DNA of 64,000 nucleotides from WRMS01 sp038562165 (GTDB taxonomy: Bacteria > Bacillota > Peptococcia > DRI-13 > UBA5745): the NCBI GenBank assembly GCA_038562165.1, contig JBCFAO010000007.1:1-64000 (forward strand), in the 5' to 3' direction. A program made the position numbers and the translations under genes. The notes below the pieces were generated by a model. The model had not been told where the DNA came from. It made no database searches and saw nothing but the letters and a program-made list of their open reading frames with translations. Position 1 is the first letter of the stretch, and each line of letters begins with the position of its first letter. This document shows, piece by piece, positions 42,849 through 51,271 of this stretch.

Positions 42849-43684
42849 TTGCCGCCCCCCCATTCACAGCTGCCATCCAGATCAATGCTGATACCGCCGG
42901 CCCGCAGACGCTGCAGTATCTCTTCTACGATCTGTTCCGGATCGCCTTTTAGCATTTCTCCTTTGCGCTTAAGATCGGGAGTGAAAACGCCGCCGGCCTT
43001 AGTTGGGGAGCCCTCAAGGCCCAAACGGCTGTCTTCCACGATAAGGTCGGTTTTACCCCAGGTGCTGATGGGCTTGTTTTTCGCCTTAATGATACCCATA
43101 GCGGAAATGAATCTGGGCTTATTAACCTCCCTGGCTACGGCCAAAAGGCAAGGGGCTTTAATTTCCCATTCCATGGCGCCGTTTTCGATTTTGGTTTTGA
43201 CCCGCAGCCGTTTTTCTTCCGGCGCCTCCAGGGCAAAGACATTCCAAAGATGAGGCACTCCCAGCCACTCGCCCAATTGGGAGGATACTTGCGCCGTGGC
43301 TCCGTCGGCGCTTTCGGCGCCGCAAAATACGATATCAAAGGAGCCCAGCTTTTCAATACCCTTGGCCAGGGTATAAGAGGTGGCCAGGGTATCGGCGCCG
43401 CCGAAGGCCCGGTCGGAAAGCAGTATCCCCTCGTCAGCTCCCATAGCCAAAGCCTCCCGCAGGTTCTCGGTAGCATTGGGAGGAGCCATGGTGATCACCG
43501 TAACTTTGCCGCCATAAGCACTCTTTAGCTGCAATGCCGCTTCGATGGCATTCTTATCCACCGGATTGATGATGGTGGGAATACCTTCCCGGGTAATCCG
43601 CTTCGTGACGGGGTCGATGCTGACCTTGTCGTAATGTGCCGGATCCGGTACAGGCTTAATGCATACAACGATGTTTAATGCCAT
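42845..43684 (-). CDS. etfB: Electron transfer flavoprotein, beta subunit
   Basis: A 279-residue ETF beta subunit beginning MALNIVVCIKPVPDPAHYDKV, with INPVDKNAIEAALQLK, the AMP/FAD-site segment FCGAESADGATAQVSSQLGEWLG (about 120-145) and the recognition-loop region that contacts the dehydrogenase (about 190-205). It is 18 bp downstream of the acyl-CoA dehydrogenase and overlaps etfA. Whether this ETF is a simple carrier or a bifurcating type cannot be settled by eye. Confidence 0.92.
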   Translation of the reverse strand: MALNIVVCIKPVPDPAHYDKVSIDPVTKRITREGIPTIINPVDKNAIEAALQLKSAYGGKVTVITMAPPNATENLREALAMGADEGILLSDRAFGGADTLATSYTLAKGIEKLGSFDIVFCGAESADGATAQVSSQLGEWLGVPHLWNVFALEAPEEKRLRVKTKIENGAMEWEIKAPCLLAVAREVNKPRFISAMGIIKAKNKPISTWGKTDLIVEDSRLGLEGSPTKAGGVFTPDLKRKGEMLKGDPEQIVEEILQRLRAGGISIDLDGSCEWGGGK

Positions 43685-43701
43685 AACTCAGATAATCCTT
43701 T

Positions 43702-44856
43702 CTAAGCTTTGAAATCCGCCAGAGTGCTGCCGGCAATGATCAACTGCTGAATGTGAGAAGTACCGCCGGAAGGAATGGAAGCCAATGCATCCCGGAGGAA
43801 ACGGCCTACGGGGTACTCATTGATTACGCCATAGCCGCCCATCAGATCCATGCAGCGTTTGGAGGCCCGCACAGCAGCCTCGGAAGAGAAATATTTAGCC
43901 ATAGCAAAATCCGTAACAGCGGGGATCTTAGCGTCTTTTTTGGCAAAAGCCGCATAGGTCAAGTACTTGGCAGCCTCGTATTCCGTACGGATGTTGGCCA
44001 CCTCGAATTGGATAGCCTGCAGTTTGGCGATGGGCTTGCCGTAGAGGATACGCTCGTTGGCAAACTTGACGGCCTCTTCCACACAGCCCCGGAGAATACC
44101 TACGCAGATGGCGCTCATGCCGGCCCGGCCCACTTCGCCGATGGCGGCCATGCCGATTTTAACGCCGGCGCCTACTTTGCCCAGGACATTGGCTTCCGGC
44201 ACCTTCACATCATCCATGATGGTGTCGCCGGTAATGGAACCCCGCAGGCCCAGCTTGTTTTCATGGCGGCCCGTATTAAAGCCGGGGGTGCCTTTTTCAA
44301 TAATGAAGGTGGTAATCATGTTGCGGCCCTTTTCATCCTGGCCGTTAACGGCGGTAACCACGTTGACGTCAGCCTGGTGGTTGGTGATAAAGCACTTGCG
44401 GCCGTTGATGATCCAGAAGCCGTCCTCCAGCTTGGCCGCAGCCTTCTGTCCCGTATAGTCGGAACCGCCGCCGGGCTCGGTGGTGGCAAGGCCGGCCAGC
44501 TTCTTGCCGGCGCAGCAGTCAGGCAAATACTTTTGCTTCTGCTCTTCGCTGCCGGCATCCAGAATAGCCGCCATGCCCAGATGATGGGTCATCACAGCGA
44601 TGGCCAAGCCGGCGGAATGACGGGCGATTTCTTCCAGGCAAATAGCCCTTTCAATATAGCCCATACCGGCGCCGCCGTACTCTTCCGGCACGAAAATTCC
44701 GCAGACGCCCAGTTCGCCTAAAGCCGGCAGCAATTCCGCCGGGAAATGGTCCTCTTCATCCCATTTGGCGGCATTGGGGGCAATCTCTGCCTCTACAAAC
44801 TCTCTGATGGCTTTTCTGAGCATCTCCTGCTCCTCGGTGAATTGGAAAAATTGCAT
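43702..44856 (-). CDS. Acyl-CoA dehydrogenase-family protein with altered catalytic position
   Basis: A 384-residue flavoprotein of the acyl-CoA dehydrogenase family: the N-terminal helical domain (QFTEEQEMLRKAIREFVEAEIAP), the middle beta domain with GLATTEPGGGSDYTG, and a C-terminal four-helix domain ending in GGYGVINEYPVGRFLRDA. Where short- and medium-chain enzymes have the catalytic base (IYEGT) this protein reads PSGGT. The alternative glutamate position used by isovaleryl-CoA dehydrogenase also appears to be Gly. It may use another base or act as an enoyl-CoA reductase. The start follows AAGGAG. It sits between the decarboxylase beta subunit and etfBA. Confidence 0.9.
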   Translation of the reverse strand: MQFFQFTEEQEMLRKAIREFVEAEIAPNAAKWDEEDHFPAELLPALGELGVCGIFVPEEYGGAGMGYIERAICLEEIARHSAGLAIAVMTHHLGMAAILDAGSEEQKQKYLPDCCAGKKLAGLATTEPGGGSDYTGQKAAAKLEDGFWIINGRKCFITNHQADVNVVTAVNGQDEKGRNMITTFIIEKGTPGFNTGRHENKLGLRGSITGDTIMDDVKVPEANVLGKVGAGVKIGMAAIGEVGRAGMSAICVGILRGCVEEAVKFANERILYGKPIAKLQAIQFEVANIRTEYEAAKYLTYAAFAKKDAKIPAVTDFAMAKYFSSEAAVRASKRCMDLMGGYGVINEYPVGRFLRDALASIPSGGTSHIQQLIIAGSTLADFKA

Positions 44857-44926
44857 GTAAATCACTCCTTAATTTATTTTTATTTTTTATACAACTAAAG
44901 CTATGTAAAAATAAAATCCAAAGATC

Positions 44927-46174
44927 TTATTTAAACATGTTAAGCAATACGCCGGCAGCTACTGCCGAACCGATAACGCCGGCCACATTGGGCCCCATAG
45001 CATGCATCAGCAAGAAGTTCTGGGGGTCCTCTTTTTGGCCTACCACCTGGGATACCCGGGCTGCCATGGGCACTGCCGACACGCCGGCGGAGCCGATCAG
45101 GGGATTGATTTTCTTGCCGCTGAGATAATACATAACCACACCCAGAAGGGTACCGCCGGCGGTACCTACGCCAAAGGCAATCAGCCCCATCACAATAATG
45201 CTGATGGTCTTTCCGCTTAAAAAGGTTTCCGCATTGGCGGTAGCGCCTACCGTAACGCCAAGGAAAATGGTAATAATGTTAATCAAAGCATTTTGAGCTG
45301 TTTCGCTGAGACGGCCTACTACACCGGACTCCCGGAATAAGTTGCCCAGCATCAGCATACCCACCAGCGGCGCCGCATCAGGCAGCAGCAAAATTACGGC
45401 GATGGTAACGACGATGGGGAAGATGATTTTTTCTTTCTGGCTTACTTCCCGCAACTGGCCCATGCGGACCATCCGCATTTCTTTCGTGGTCAAAAGCCGC
45501 ATAATCGGCGGCTGTATAATAGGCACTAAAGCCATGTAAGAGTAAGCCGCTACAGCAATGGGCCCCAGCAGGTGAGGAGCCAGCTTGGAAGTCAAGTAAA
45601 TAGCCGTGGGACCGTCGGCGCCGCCGATGATGGCTGTGGAAGCCGCTTCTCTCACATCAAAGCCCAGGTATAAAGCCGCGATGAACACAAAAAAGATACC
45701 TAATTGAGCCGCCGCTCCCAACAAGAAGGTTTTGGGATTGGCAATCAGAGGCCCAAAGTCCGTCATGCAGCCGATGCCCAGGAAAATCAGGGGAGGATAG
45801 ATGCCCAGCTTAACGCCTTGATAAAGATAGTAGAGCAAACCGCCGGGGGCCAGTTTGGAAGCATATAAAACGTATTCGCCCCCCTCTTTGATTTGCCACA
45901 AATGTTCCCCGGAGCCCAGCTCCGCCGCACTGGCTATGGGTCTGAGGGATTCAATGCCCGGCGACATCAGGCCGCCGTCCAAAGGCCCCGGCAAATTAAT
46001 CAGCAGCATGCCAAAAGCGATAGGCAAGAGCAATAAAGGTTCAAACTTCTTGACCACAGCCAGATAGATAAGGATCAGGGATATAGCGATCATAATAATC
46101 TGCTTATAGGTAATCATCACAATTCCCGTACTCATCCACAGGCCTTTTAAAGCTTCTATTACATTGATATCCAT
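44927..46174 (-). CDS. Na+-translocating decarboxylase, beta subunit (OadB/MmdB/GcdB)
   Basis: A 415-residue integral membrane subunit with about nine transmembrane segments. It catalyses decarboxylation of carboxybiotin coupled to Na+ export. The key motif IGGADGPTAIYLTSKLAP (about 220-235) carries the Na+-binding aspartate, and GNLFRESGVVGRLSETAQNAL and the C-terminal NVAGVIGSAVAAGVLL are family hallmarks. AGGAG precedes the ATG. It is separated from the other decarboxylase subunits by the thioesterase gene but on the same strand, with an 85-bp gap. Confidence 0.93.
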   Translation of the reverse strand: MDINVIEALKGLWMSTGIVMITYKQIIMIAISLILIYLAVVKKFEPLLLLPIAFGMLLINLPGPLDGGLMSPGIESLRPIASAAELGSGEHLWQIKEGGEYVLYASKLAPGGLLYYLYQGVKLGIYPPLIFLGIGCMTDFGPLIANPKTFLLGAAAQLGIFFVFIAALYLGFDVREAASTAIIGGADGPTAIYLTSKLAPHLLGPIAVAAYSYMALVPIIQPPIMRLLTTKEMRMVRMGQLREVSQKEKIIFPIVVTIAVILLLPDAAPLVGMLMLGNLFRESGVVGRLSETAQNALINIITIFLGVTVGATANAETFLSGKTISIIVMGLIAFGVGTAGGTLLGVVMYYLSGKKINPLIGSAGVSAVPMAARVSQVVGQKEDPQNFLLMHAMGPNVAGVIGSAVAAGVLLNMFK

Positions 46175-46259
46175 ATCATTACTCCTAAATCCGTCAGATT
46201 TTTTGACCGGCGTATTGGCTAATCAACCAATCATCACGCTCAGGGAATATTCTGCCTTA

Positions 46260-46676
46260 TCACAGCAGCATAGCCCTCCGCCTGATCTCCTCTTCCTCCC
46301 CATCGGCGGCTTCATCCAATTTCCGTCCGTGGAGCTGCTTTTTTCCCTCTCCGTCCACGTAGATGAAGGTAAGAAATCCCTCAATGGGCTGAATCGCCCG
46401 GTTAACCACCGTTATCTCTCCATGGACGACAATGCGGGTATTGCCGAAAGCGGCAATCCTTGATTTGATGGTAATAATTTCACCGGGATGCACGGGATTG
46501 CGAAAAACCAGGCCATGAATATTCAGACAAAGAATAGAAGAAGAATCCCCTACTTCTGCCGCCGCCGCAATAAAAGCCGTCTCCACAAACCACTCTGCCG
46601 CTCTGCCGGCAAACAAAGTACCGTGATGATTTAAATCCCCTTGCTTTATCAAGCGTTTTGTAATATGGGTTTTCAT
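46260..46676 (-). CDS. Hotdog-fold acyl-CoA thioesterase (YciA-like)
   Basis: A 138-residue thioesterase of the acyl-CoA hydrolase type. The motif DLNHHGTLFAGRAAEWFVETAFIAA (about 14-38) contains the catalytic Asn-His-Gly and acidic residues, and the strand VHPGEIITIKSRIAAFGNTRIVV is typical. Start ATG overlaps the biotin-carrier stop (ATGA). Placed inside the decarboxylase operon, it may release CoA from the product or an overflow acyl-CoA; Pta nearby gives the alternative phosphate route. Confidence 0.85.
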   Translation of the reverse strand: MKTHITKRLIKQGDLNHHGTLFAGRAAEWFVETAFIAAAAEVGDSSSILCLNIHGLVFRNPVHPGEIITIKSRIAAFGNTRIVVHGEITVVNRAIQPIEGFLTFIYVDGEGKKQLHGRKLDEAADGEEEEIRRRAMLL

Positions 46677-47098
46677 CCGATGACCACCAAGACGTCGCCG
46701 GGGTTCACGGCAGCGCCGGCCGCTACGCGAATATCTTTAACCTCTCCCCCGGTATTGCTGAATATTTCATTGTCCATTTTCATGGCTTCCAGAATCAATA
46801 CCAAATCTCCGGCGTTGACTTTATCGCCTACCTTGACGGCAATGCTCTGAATTTTACCGGGCATGGGCGAGGTAATAGCTTCCCCGCCGGTTACGGCCGC
46901 CGGCTGAGGGGCGGGCGTTGACGGCGCCGGGGCTGGGGCCGGCCCGGCAGGAGCAGCCGTTGCTGCGGTGGCCGGAGCTGCGGGAGCTGCCGCCGCTGGG
47001 GCTGGCTTCACCTGGCGAACCACAGGCTGGCTGCCGCCAATTTCCTCCACTTCCACTTCATAAGCCTGGCCGTTTACTTTTATGTTGAATAAACGCAT
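46673..47098 (-). CDS. Biotin carboxyl carrier subunit of the Na+ decarboxylase
   Basis: A 141-residue protein. The short N-terminal domain (RLFNIKVNGQAYEVEVEEIGG) is followed by an Ala/Pro-rich flexible linker (about 35-65) and a biotinyl domain with the EAMKMDNEI attachment motif (biotinylated Lys near 106). The start at 47098 is chosen over an ATG four codons earlier that abuts AAAGG. The linker lets biotin swing between the carboxyltransferase and the membrane beta subunit. Confidence 0.93.
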   Translation of the reverse strand: MRLFNIKVNGQAYEVEVEEIGGSQPVVRQVKPAPAAAAPAAPATAATAAPAGPAPAPAPSTPAPQPAAVTGGEAITSPMPGKIQSIAVKVGDKVNAGDLVLILEAMKMDNEIFSNTGGEVKDIRVAAGAAVNPGDVLVVIG

Positions 47099-47137
47099 AT
47101 TACAACTCATCCTTTCATTATTAAATGCTTAGGGGTA

Positions 47138-47584
47138 TTACACCGTCAGTCTTTTGGCCATCAGGGCTTCCCGGCCTTTTTGGGCCCAGGCGTTACCGGC
47201 GAAGGCCCCTTGCTTTTCGATCATGCCGCAAGGCTTTTTCTCTTCCTCCAGCATGGCATATACCGCTGCCGTAATGGCAGCCAGCAGTTGAGGATCGATG
47301 GCCCCTTCGGCCTGGTCATTGCTGCCGGCCTGATCCCGGCTGCCGGCCTGCTCTGCCTCAGTCCTGCCCGGCTGGGCGGCGGCCGCCGGGGCTGCTTGTT
47401 GGACGGCTAAAGCCGGAGCCGGCTTTTCTTTTGTTCCTGAAAATATGCCTATAAGCTTAATAATACCGATCAGCATAACCAAAGCTACAAAAACCACAGC
47501 CATACCGACGACGGCTGTTTTAATTCCATACCAGCCGGTGCCTAAAGCGCCCAGATGGTTAATCACCACTAAATCAGGATTCAT
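47138..47584 (-). CDS. Na+-pump decarboxylase gamma/delta subunit (OadG/MmdD-like)
   Basis: A 148-residue protein with one N-terminal membrane helix (TAVVGMAVVFVALVMLIGIIKLIGIF, about 25-50), an Ala-rich linker and a short C-terminal segment. This layout is typical of the assembly subunit that tethers the carboxyltransferase to the beta subunit. AAAGGAGTAATC ribosome site. It lies between the carboxyltransferase and biotin-carrier genes. Confidence 0.85.
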   Translation of the reverse strand: MNPDLVVINHLGALGTGWYGIKTAVVGMAVVFVALVMLIGIIKLIGIFSGTKEKPAPALAVQQAAPAAAAQPGRTEAEQAGSRDQAGSNDQAEGAIDPQLLAAITAAVYAMLEEEKKPCGMIEKQGAFAGNAWAQKGREALMAKRLTV

Positions 47585-47620
47585 GACCGATTACTCCTTT
47601 CAATGCCTGCCGTAGAACCG

Positions 47621-49171
47621 TTACATGGGGATATTGCCGTGCTTTTTGGCAGGACGACTTTCCCGCTTCGTAGACAGCATCCGTAAAGCATTGACCAGTA
47701 CCGGCCGGGTCTCCGCCGGTTCAATAACCAGATCGGCCAAGCCGCTTTCCGCCGCTACATAAGGAGTAGCGAAACGCTCCTTATATTCCTCAATCAGCCT
47801 TTGGCGGGTAGCTTCCGGGTCGGCAGCGGCTTCAATCTCCTTGCGGAAAATGATATTAGCGGCCCCTTCGGCTCCCATAACGGCAATTTCCGCCGTGGGC
47901 CAGGCGATGACCTGGTCAGCGCCCAAATCCTTGGAGCACATAGCTAAATAAGCGCCGCCGTAAGCCTTTCTCGTCACCAAAGTGATTTTCGGTACGGTAG
48001 CTTCGGAATAAGCATAGAGCATCTTGGCTCCGTGGCGGATTATACCGCCGTATTCCTGGTTAACCCCGGGCAAAAAGCCGGGTACATCCACCAGATTCAG
48101 CACAGGGATATTGAAGGCGTCACAAAAGCGAATAAAACGGGCCGCTTTATCCGAAGCATTAATGTCCAGGCAGCCGGCCATTACTTTCGGCTGATTAGCA
48201 ATGATTCCTACGGATTGTCCGTCAAAACGGGCGAAGCAGGTAATGATGTTGCCGGCATAGTATTCCTGCACTTCAAAGAAATCGCCGTTATCCGCAATGG
48301 CTGCAATAACCTTTTTCATATCGTAAGGCGCATTGGGGTTATCGGGAATAATGCTGTTTAACAGTTCCTCCTGCCGCAGGGGATCATCCTGGCATTCGTA
48401 GGCCGGCCCTTCTTCCAAATTATTGGAGGGCAGAAAAGACAGCAGCCGCCGGATTTGATCAAAGCACTCCGCTTCCGTATCCGCCGCAAAATGGGCCACG
48501 CCGCTGATTTTATTGTGGGTCATGGCGCCGCCCAAAGCCTCCGCCGATACGTCCTCACCGGTGACGGTCTTAATGACCTGAGGCCCCGTAATGAACATCT
48601 TGCTGATGTCCTTCACCATAAAAACGAAATCCGTTAAAGCCGGTGAGTAAACGGCGCCGCCGGCACTGGGTCCTAAAATCACAGATATCTGAGGCACCAC
48701 ACCGGAAGCTATGGTATTGGCGTAAAAAATCTTGCCGTAGCCTGCCAAAGCATTGATGGCCTCCTGAATCCGGGCGCCGCCGGAATCGCTGATGCCGATA
48801 ATGGGCGCTCCCATTTTCATGGCCATATCCATTACCTTGCAGATCTTATTGGCATGCATTTCCCCCAGGGAGCCTCCCAGCACCGTAAAATCCTGGGCAT
48901 AAACAAAGGTCAGGCGTCCGTCGATTGTACCGTAACCGGTGATCACGCCTTCACCGGGAGCTTCTTTGCCGGCCATATCAAAATTACTGCAATGATGGGC
49001 CACAAATTTGTCCAGCTCCGTGAAGCTGCCTTCGTCCAGCAGGGCCAGCACCCGCTCCCGGGCCGTCAGCTTGCCCAGGCTGTGCTGCTTATCAATCGCC
49101 GCCTGGCCGCCGCCGGCCTCCACTTTACGGCTGAGTTCCCTCAGCTTTTCCATCTTTTTCATTGTTGTCAT
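47621..49171 (-). CDS. Biotin-dependent carboxyltransferase subunit (methylmalonyl-CoA decarboxylase alpha type)
   Basis: A 516-residue carboxyltransferase. The N-terminal half carries ISDSGGARIQEA and GGAVYSPALTDFVFMV, and the C-terminal half VDVPGFLPGVNQEYGGIIRHGAKMLYAYSEATVPKITLVTRKAYGGAYLAM, both acyl-CoA/carboxybiotin-site signatures. The length fits methylmalonyl-CoA decarboxylase alpha (about 510) better than glutaconyl-CoA decarboxylase alpha (about 590). It transfers the carboxyl of a malonyl-CoA-type or related substrate to biotin. It heads the operon of decarboxylase subunits, thioesterase, acyl-CoA dehydrogenase and EtfBA. GAGGAG nine bases upstream. Confidence 0.92.
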   Translation of the reverse strand: MTTMKKMEKLRELSRKVEAGGGQAAIDKQHSLGKLTARERVLALLDEGSFTELDKFVAHHCSNFDMAGKEAPGEGVITGYGTIDGRLTFVYAQDFTVLGGSLGEMHANKICKVMDMAMKMGAPIIGISDSGGARIQEAINALAGYGKIFYANTIASGVVPQISVILGPSAGGAVYSPALTDFVFMVKDISKMFITGPQVIKTVTGEDVSAEALGGAMTHNKISGVAHFAADTEAECFDQIRRLLSFLPSNNLEEGPAYECQDDPLRQEELLNSIIPDNPNAPYDMKKVIAAIADNGDFFEVQEYYAGNIITCFARFDGQSVGIIANQPKVMAGCLDINASDKAARFIRFCDAFNIPVLNLVDVPGFLPGVNQEYGGIIRHGAKMLYAYSEATVPKITLVTRKAYGGAYLAMCSKDLGADQVIAWPTAEIAVMGAEGAANIIFRKEIEAAADPEATRQRLIEEYKERFATPYVAAESGLADLVIEPAETRPVLVNALRMLSTKRESRPAKKHGNIPM

Positions 49172-49458
49172 TGACAGTAGCTCCTCACTTCCACAATGAT
49201 TTTTATTGCTTTTTTACTTTGTGCCATTTGACACAAATAGGATAAGCAAGTTCCGTGCCACGAAAATCCGCCGCCGTTTTTTTTAATCAAAAACCACAAA
49301 AGCCGCACTGCACCGCCATTTTCCAGAGTGCCTCCCTTTGCTGCTCCGGCAGCAATTGTGCTCCAATTGTCCACCTGTAAAGTAATGTTTACGTTAAGTA
49401 AACTTTACAGCTCAATTGACAGTCCTGTTCCCCTTGTATGCAGCTTCCAGTTTCCGCT

Positions 49459-49715
49459 TGCTCAAAATTGCAGGTTTGTACCTGGCCTTAGCCCCATTTG
49501 TGCAAAATTTCAAGTTTGTATCCTTCATTCATGCTATTTTTTGTTTAAAGTTTCAAGTTTATGGTATAAATATAATTTTTCCCTCATAATTTTAAATTTG
49601 AGGCTTATTTTGGGTGGACAAACCTGCAATTTTGCCCATTTTCCGGGGAAGTGGGCGACAAACCTGCAATTTTGCACATTGGGGGGCGCGGGCAACAAAC
49701 CTGTAATTTTGAGCA
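49459..49715. repeat. Inverted-cluster repeat element 2 (three plus three copies)
   Basis: Three left copies (49459-49480, 49499-49520 and a degenerate one near 49542-49561; core GCAAAATTNCAAGTTTGTA) face three right copies in inverse orientation (49618-49638, 49658-49678, 49695-49715; core ACAAACCTGCAATTTTG). Spacing within each group is 37-43 bp. It lies in the 720-bp gap between the decarboxylase operon and pta. There is no open frame, and this is the fullest copy of the family. The rest of 49172-49894 shows no gene. Confidence 0.65.
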
Positions 49716-49813
49716 GTTGCCCTCAGGAGGCTACATCCCCACTTTCCTGCCGCCATAGGATAAGCAATCGCATTGCCAGCTCCCCCGGCAAAGGCAGCAT
49801 GCTTCGTTCCAAT

Positions 49814-49851
49814 AAAAAAAGAACTGCCGGCAAAGGGAACATATCCCTTTG
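49814..49851 (-). terminator. Possible terminator of pta
   Basis: Leftward, an 8-bp stem (49844-49851 with 49831-49838, core CAAAGGGA) is followed after ten bases by seven T residues. The gap between stem and T-tract is longer than usual, so this is only a weak call, placed 44 bp past the pta stop. Confidence 0.35.
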
Positions 49852-49894
49852 ATCAGCAGCCCTTGTATTTAAGACAGCAATAGGATCAGCAGCT

Positions 49895-50887
49895 TTATTG
49901 CTGGCAGCAGACCATGGCTACGGTATTCACCACATCCTCGATACTGCAGCCTCTGGACAAGTCGTTTACCGGCTTGGCCATACCCTGAAGTACGGGGCCA
50001 ACGGCTTCCACACCGCCAAAGCGCTGGGCGGTCTTGTAAGCAATATTGCCGGCTTCCAGGCTGGGGAAGACCAATACGTTGGCCTGACCCGCCACCGTGC
50101 TGCCGGGAGCCTTGGATTTGCCTACGGAAGGCACTATAGCCGCATCCATCTGCATCTCACCGTCCAACTCCAGCTCCGGATAACGCTCATGAGCGATTTT
50201 AACAGCCTCTACGACCTTATCCACGGCCTCATGGCTGGCGCTGCCTTTAGTGGAGAAGGAAAGCATAGCGATCTTGGGCTGGGCGATACCGGCAATTTCC
50301 TTGGCGGTCTGCGCGGAGCAATAAGCAATCTCCGCCATCTGCTCGGCAGTAACGGTAGGATTGACGGCGCAGTCGGCAAAAACGCTGATACCATTGTCGC
50401 CCAGGTCTTTGTTATTGGAAATCATCAGGAAAGCGCCGGAAACGGAAGAGATGCCGGGCTTGGTCTTGATGATTTGCAGGGCGGGACGCAAAACATTGCC
50501 GGTGGAATTCTCAGCGCCGGCCACCATACCGTGGCACTGGCCGGTATAAACCATCATCACGCCGAAATACAGAGGATCCTTCATCGTGGCCACTGCTTTT
50601 TCCGGCGTCATGCCTTTTTTCTCTCTCATTTTAAAATAGCTGTCGGCAAAGCTCTGGAAATCCTCAGATTTAGCGGGGTCCACAATATCCACACCCGTCA
50701 GATCGGCGCCAACTTCAGCAGCTACTTTCTCAATGGCTGCCGGGTCGCCCAGCAAAGTAATCTTGGCGATCTTCTCTTTCGTAATAATTTCCGCAGCCTT
50801 TACGGTCCTCTTCTCCGTGCCTTCCGGCAGTACGATATGCTTTTGCTCGGCTTTGGCCTTTTCCCTGATTTTTGTAATCAAATCCAT
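49895..50887 (-). CDS. pta: Phosphate acetyltransferase
   Basis: A 330-residue enzyme that interconverts acetyl-CoA and acetyl phosphate for substrate-level ATP synthesis with acetate kinase, which is not in this window. Family features are HIVLPEGTEKRTVKAAEII near the N-terminus, MVYTGQCHGMVAGAENSTGNVLRPALQIIKT (about 115-145), SFSTKGSASHEAV and the C-terminal GPVLQGMAKPVNDLSRGCSIEDVVNTVAM. AGGAGGTAGATAAAAG precedes the ATG, and a promoter lies at 50961-50989. It is monocistronic. A phosphobutyryltransferase-like specificity is less likely given the length and motifs. Confidence 0.93.
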   Translation of the reverse strand: MDLITKIREKAKAEQKHIVLPEGTEKRTVKAAEIITKEKIAKITLLGDPAAIEKVAAEVGADLTGVDIVDPAKSEDFQSFADSYFKMREKKGMTPEKAVATMKDPLYFGVMMVYTGQCHGMVAGAENSTGNVLRPALQIIKTKPGISSVSGAFLMISNNKDLGDNGISVFADCAVNPTVTAEQMAEIAYCSAQTAKEIAGIAQPKIAMLSFSTKGSASHEAVDKVVEAVKIAHERYPELELDGEMQMDAAIVPSVGKSKAPGSTVAGQANVLVFPSLEAGNIAYKTAQRFGGVEAVGPVLQGMAKPVNDLSRGCSIEDVVNTVAMVCCQQ

Positions 50888-50960
50888 CTTTTATCTACCT
50901 CCTGTGATATAATAATTTATACTTGCTCATCGCCCCAGCGACTTTTTCTATGACTTTCTA

Positions 50961-50989
50961 ATAATATCTCATTTTTTCTCCCCTTTCAA
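50961..50989 (-). promoter_or_regulatory. Sigma-A promoter of pta
   Basis: Minus-strand TTGAAA (50984-50989), a 17-bp spacer and TATTAT (50961-50966), about 74 bp before the start codon. The remainder of 50888-51271 contains only repeat element 3. Confidence 0.55.
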
Positions 50990-51079
50990 TCATTTATGGG
51001 AGAAAATCCTTCAATAAAGCCATTTAACAAGTTTTCGAAAGGAGGCGGCGATTCCGGAACCAACTGCAAAACGGCCAAC

Positions 51080-51228
51080 TGTACAAAATCTCAACTTTTA
51101 TGTAGGCAAGCCATTGTTTTCTTAACAATTCTTGCATAAAGGCAGCCTTTTTTGCATAACAAACGTAAAAAGCGAATGCTTATGCTGAACTGGCCCCAAA
51201 AAAAACCCAAAAGTTGAACTTTTGCACA
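51080..51228. repeat. Inverted repeat element 3 (149 bp, single copy at each end)
   Basis: TGTACAAAATCTCAACTTTT at 51080-51099 and its imperfect inverse at 51209-51228 (17 of 20 matches; reverse complement TGTGCAAAAGTTCAACTTTT) bound 149 bp of non-coding DNA, with ends TGT...ACA. It matches the short repeats of the other intergenic elements and is the most compact, MITE-like form. No clear target duplication is seen. It ends 43 bp before tmcAL and may carry that gene's promoter. Confidence 0.6.
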
Positions 51229-51271
51229 TAACATGATCAGCGCAGCCTCCCGGTCCATATCTCGCCGTATT

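Noticed and set aside
41862..49171. Firm assignment as glutaconyl-CoA decarboxylase
   Set aside because: The alpha subunit is about 516 residues, shorter than characterised glutaconyl-CoA decarboxylase alpha subunits, and no glutaconate-CoA transferase is present. Substrate left open.
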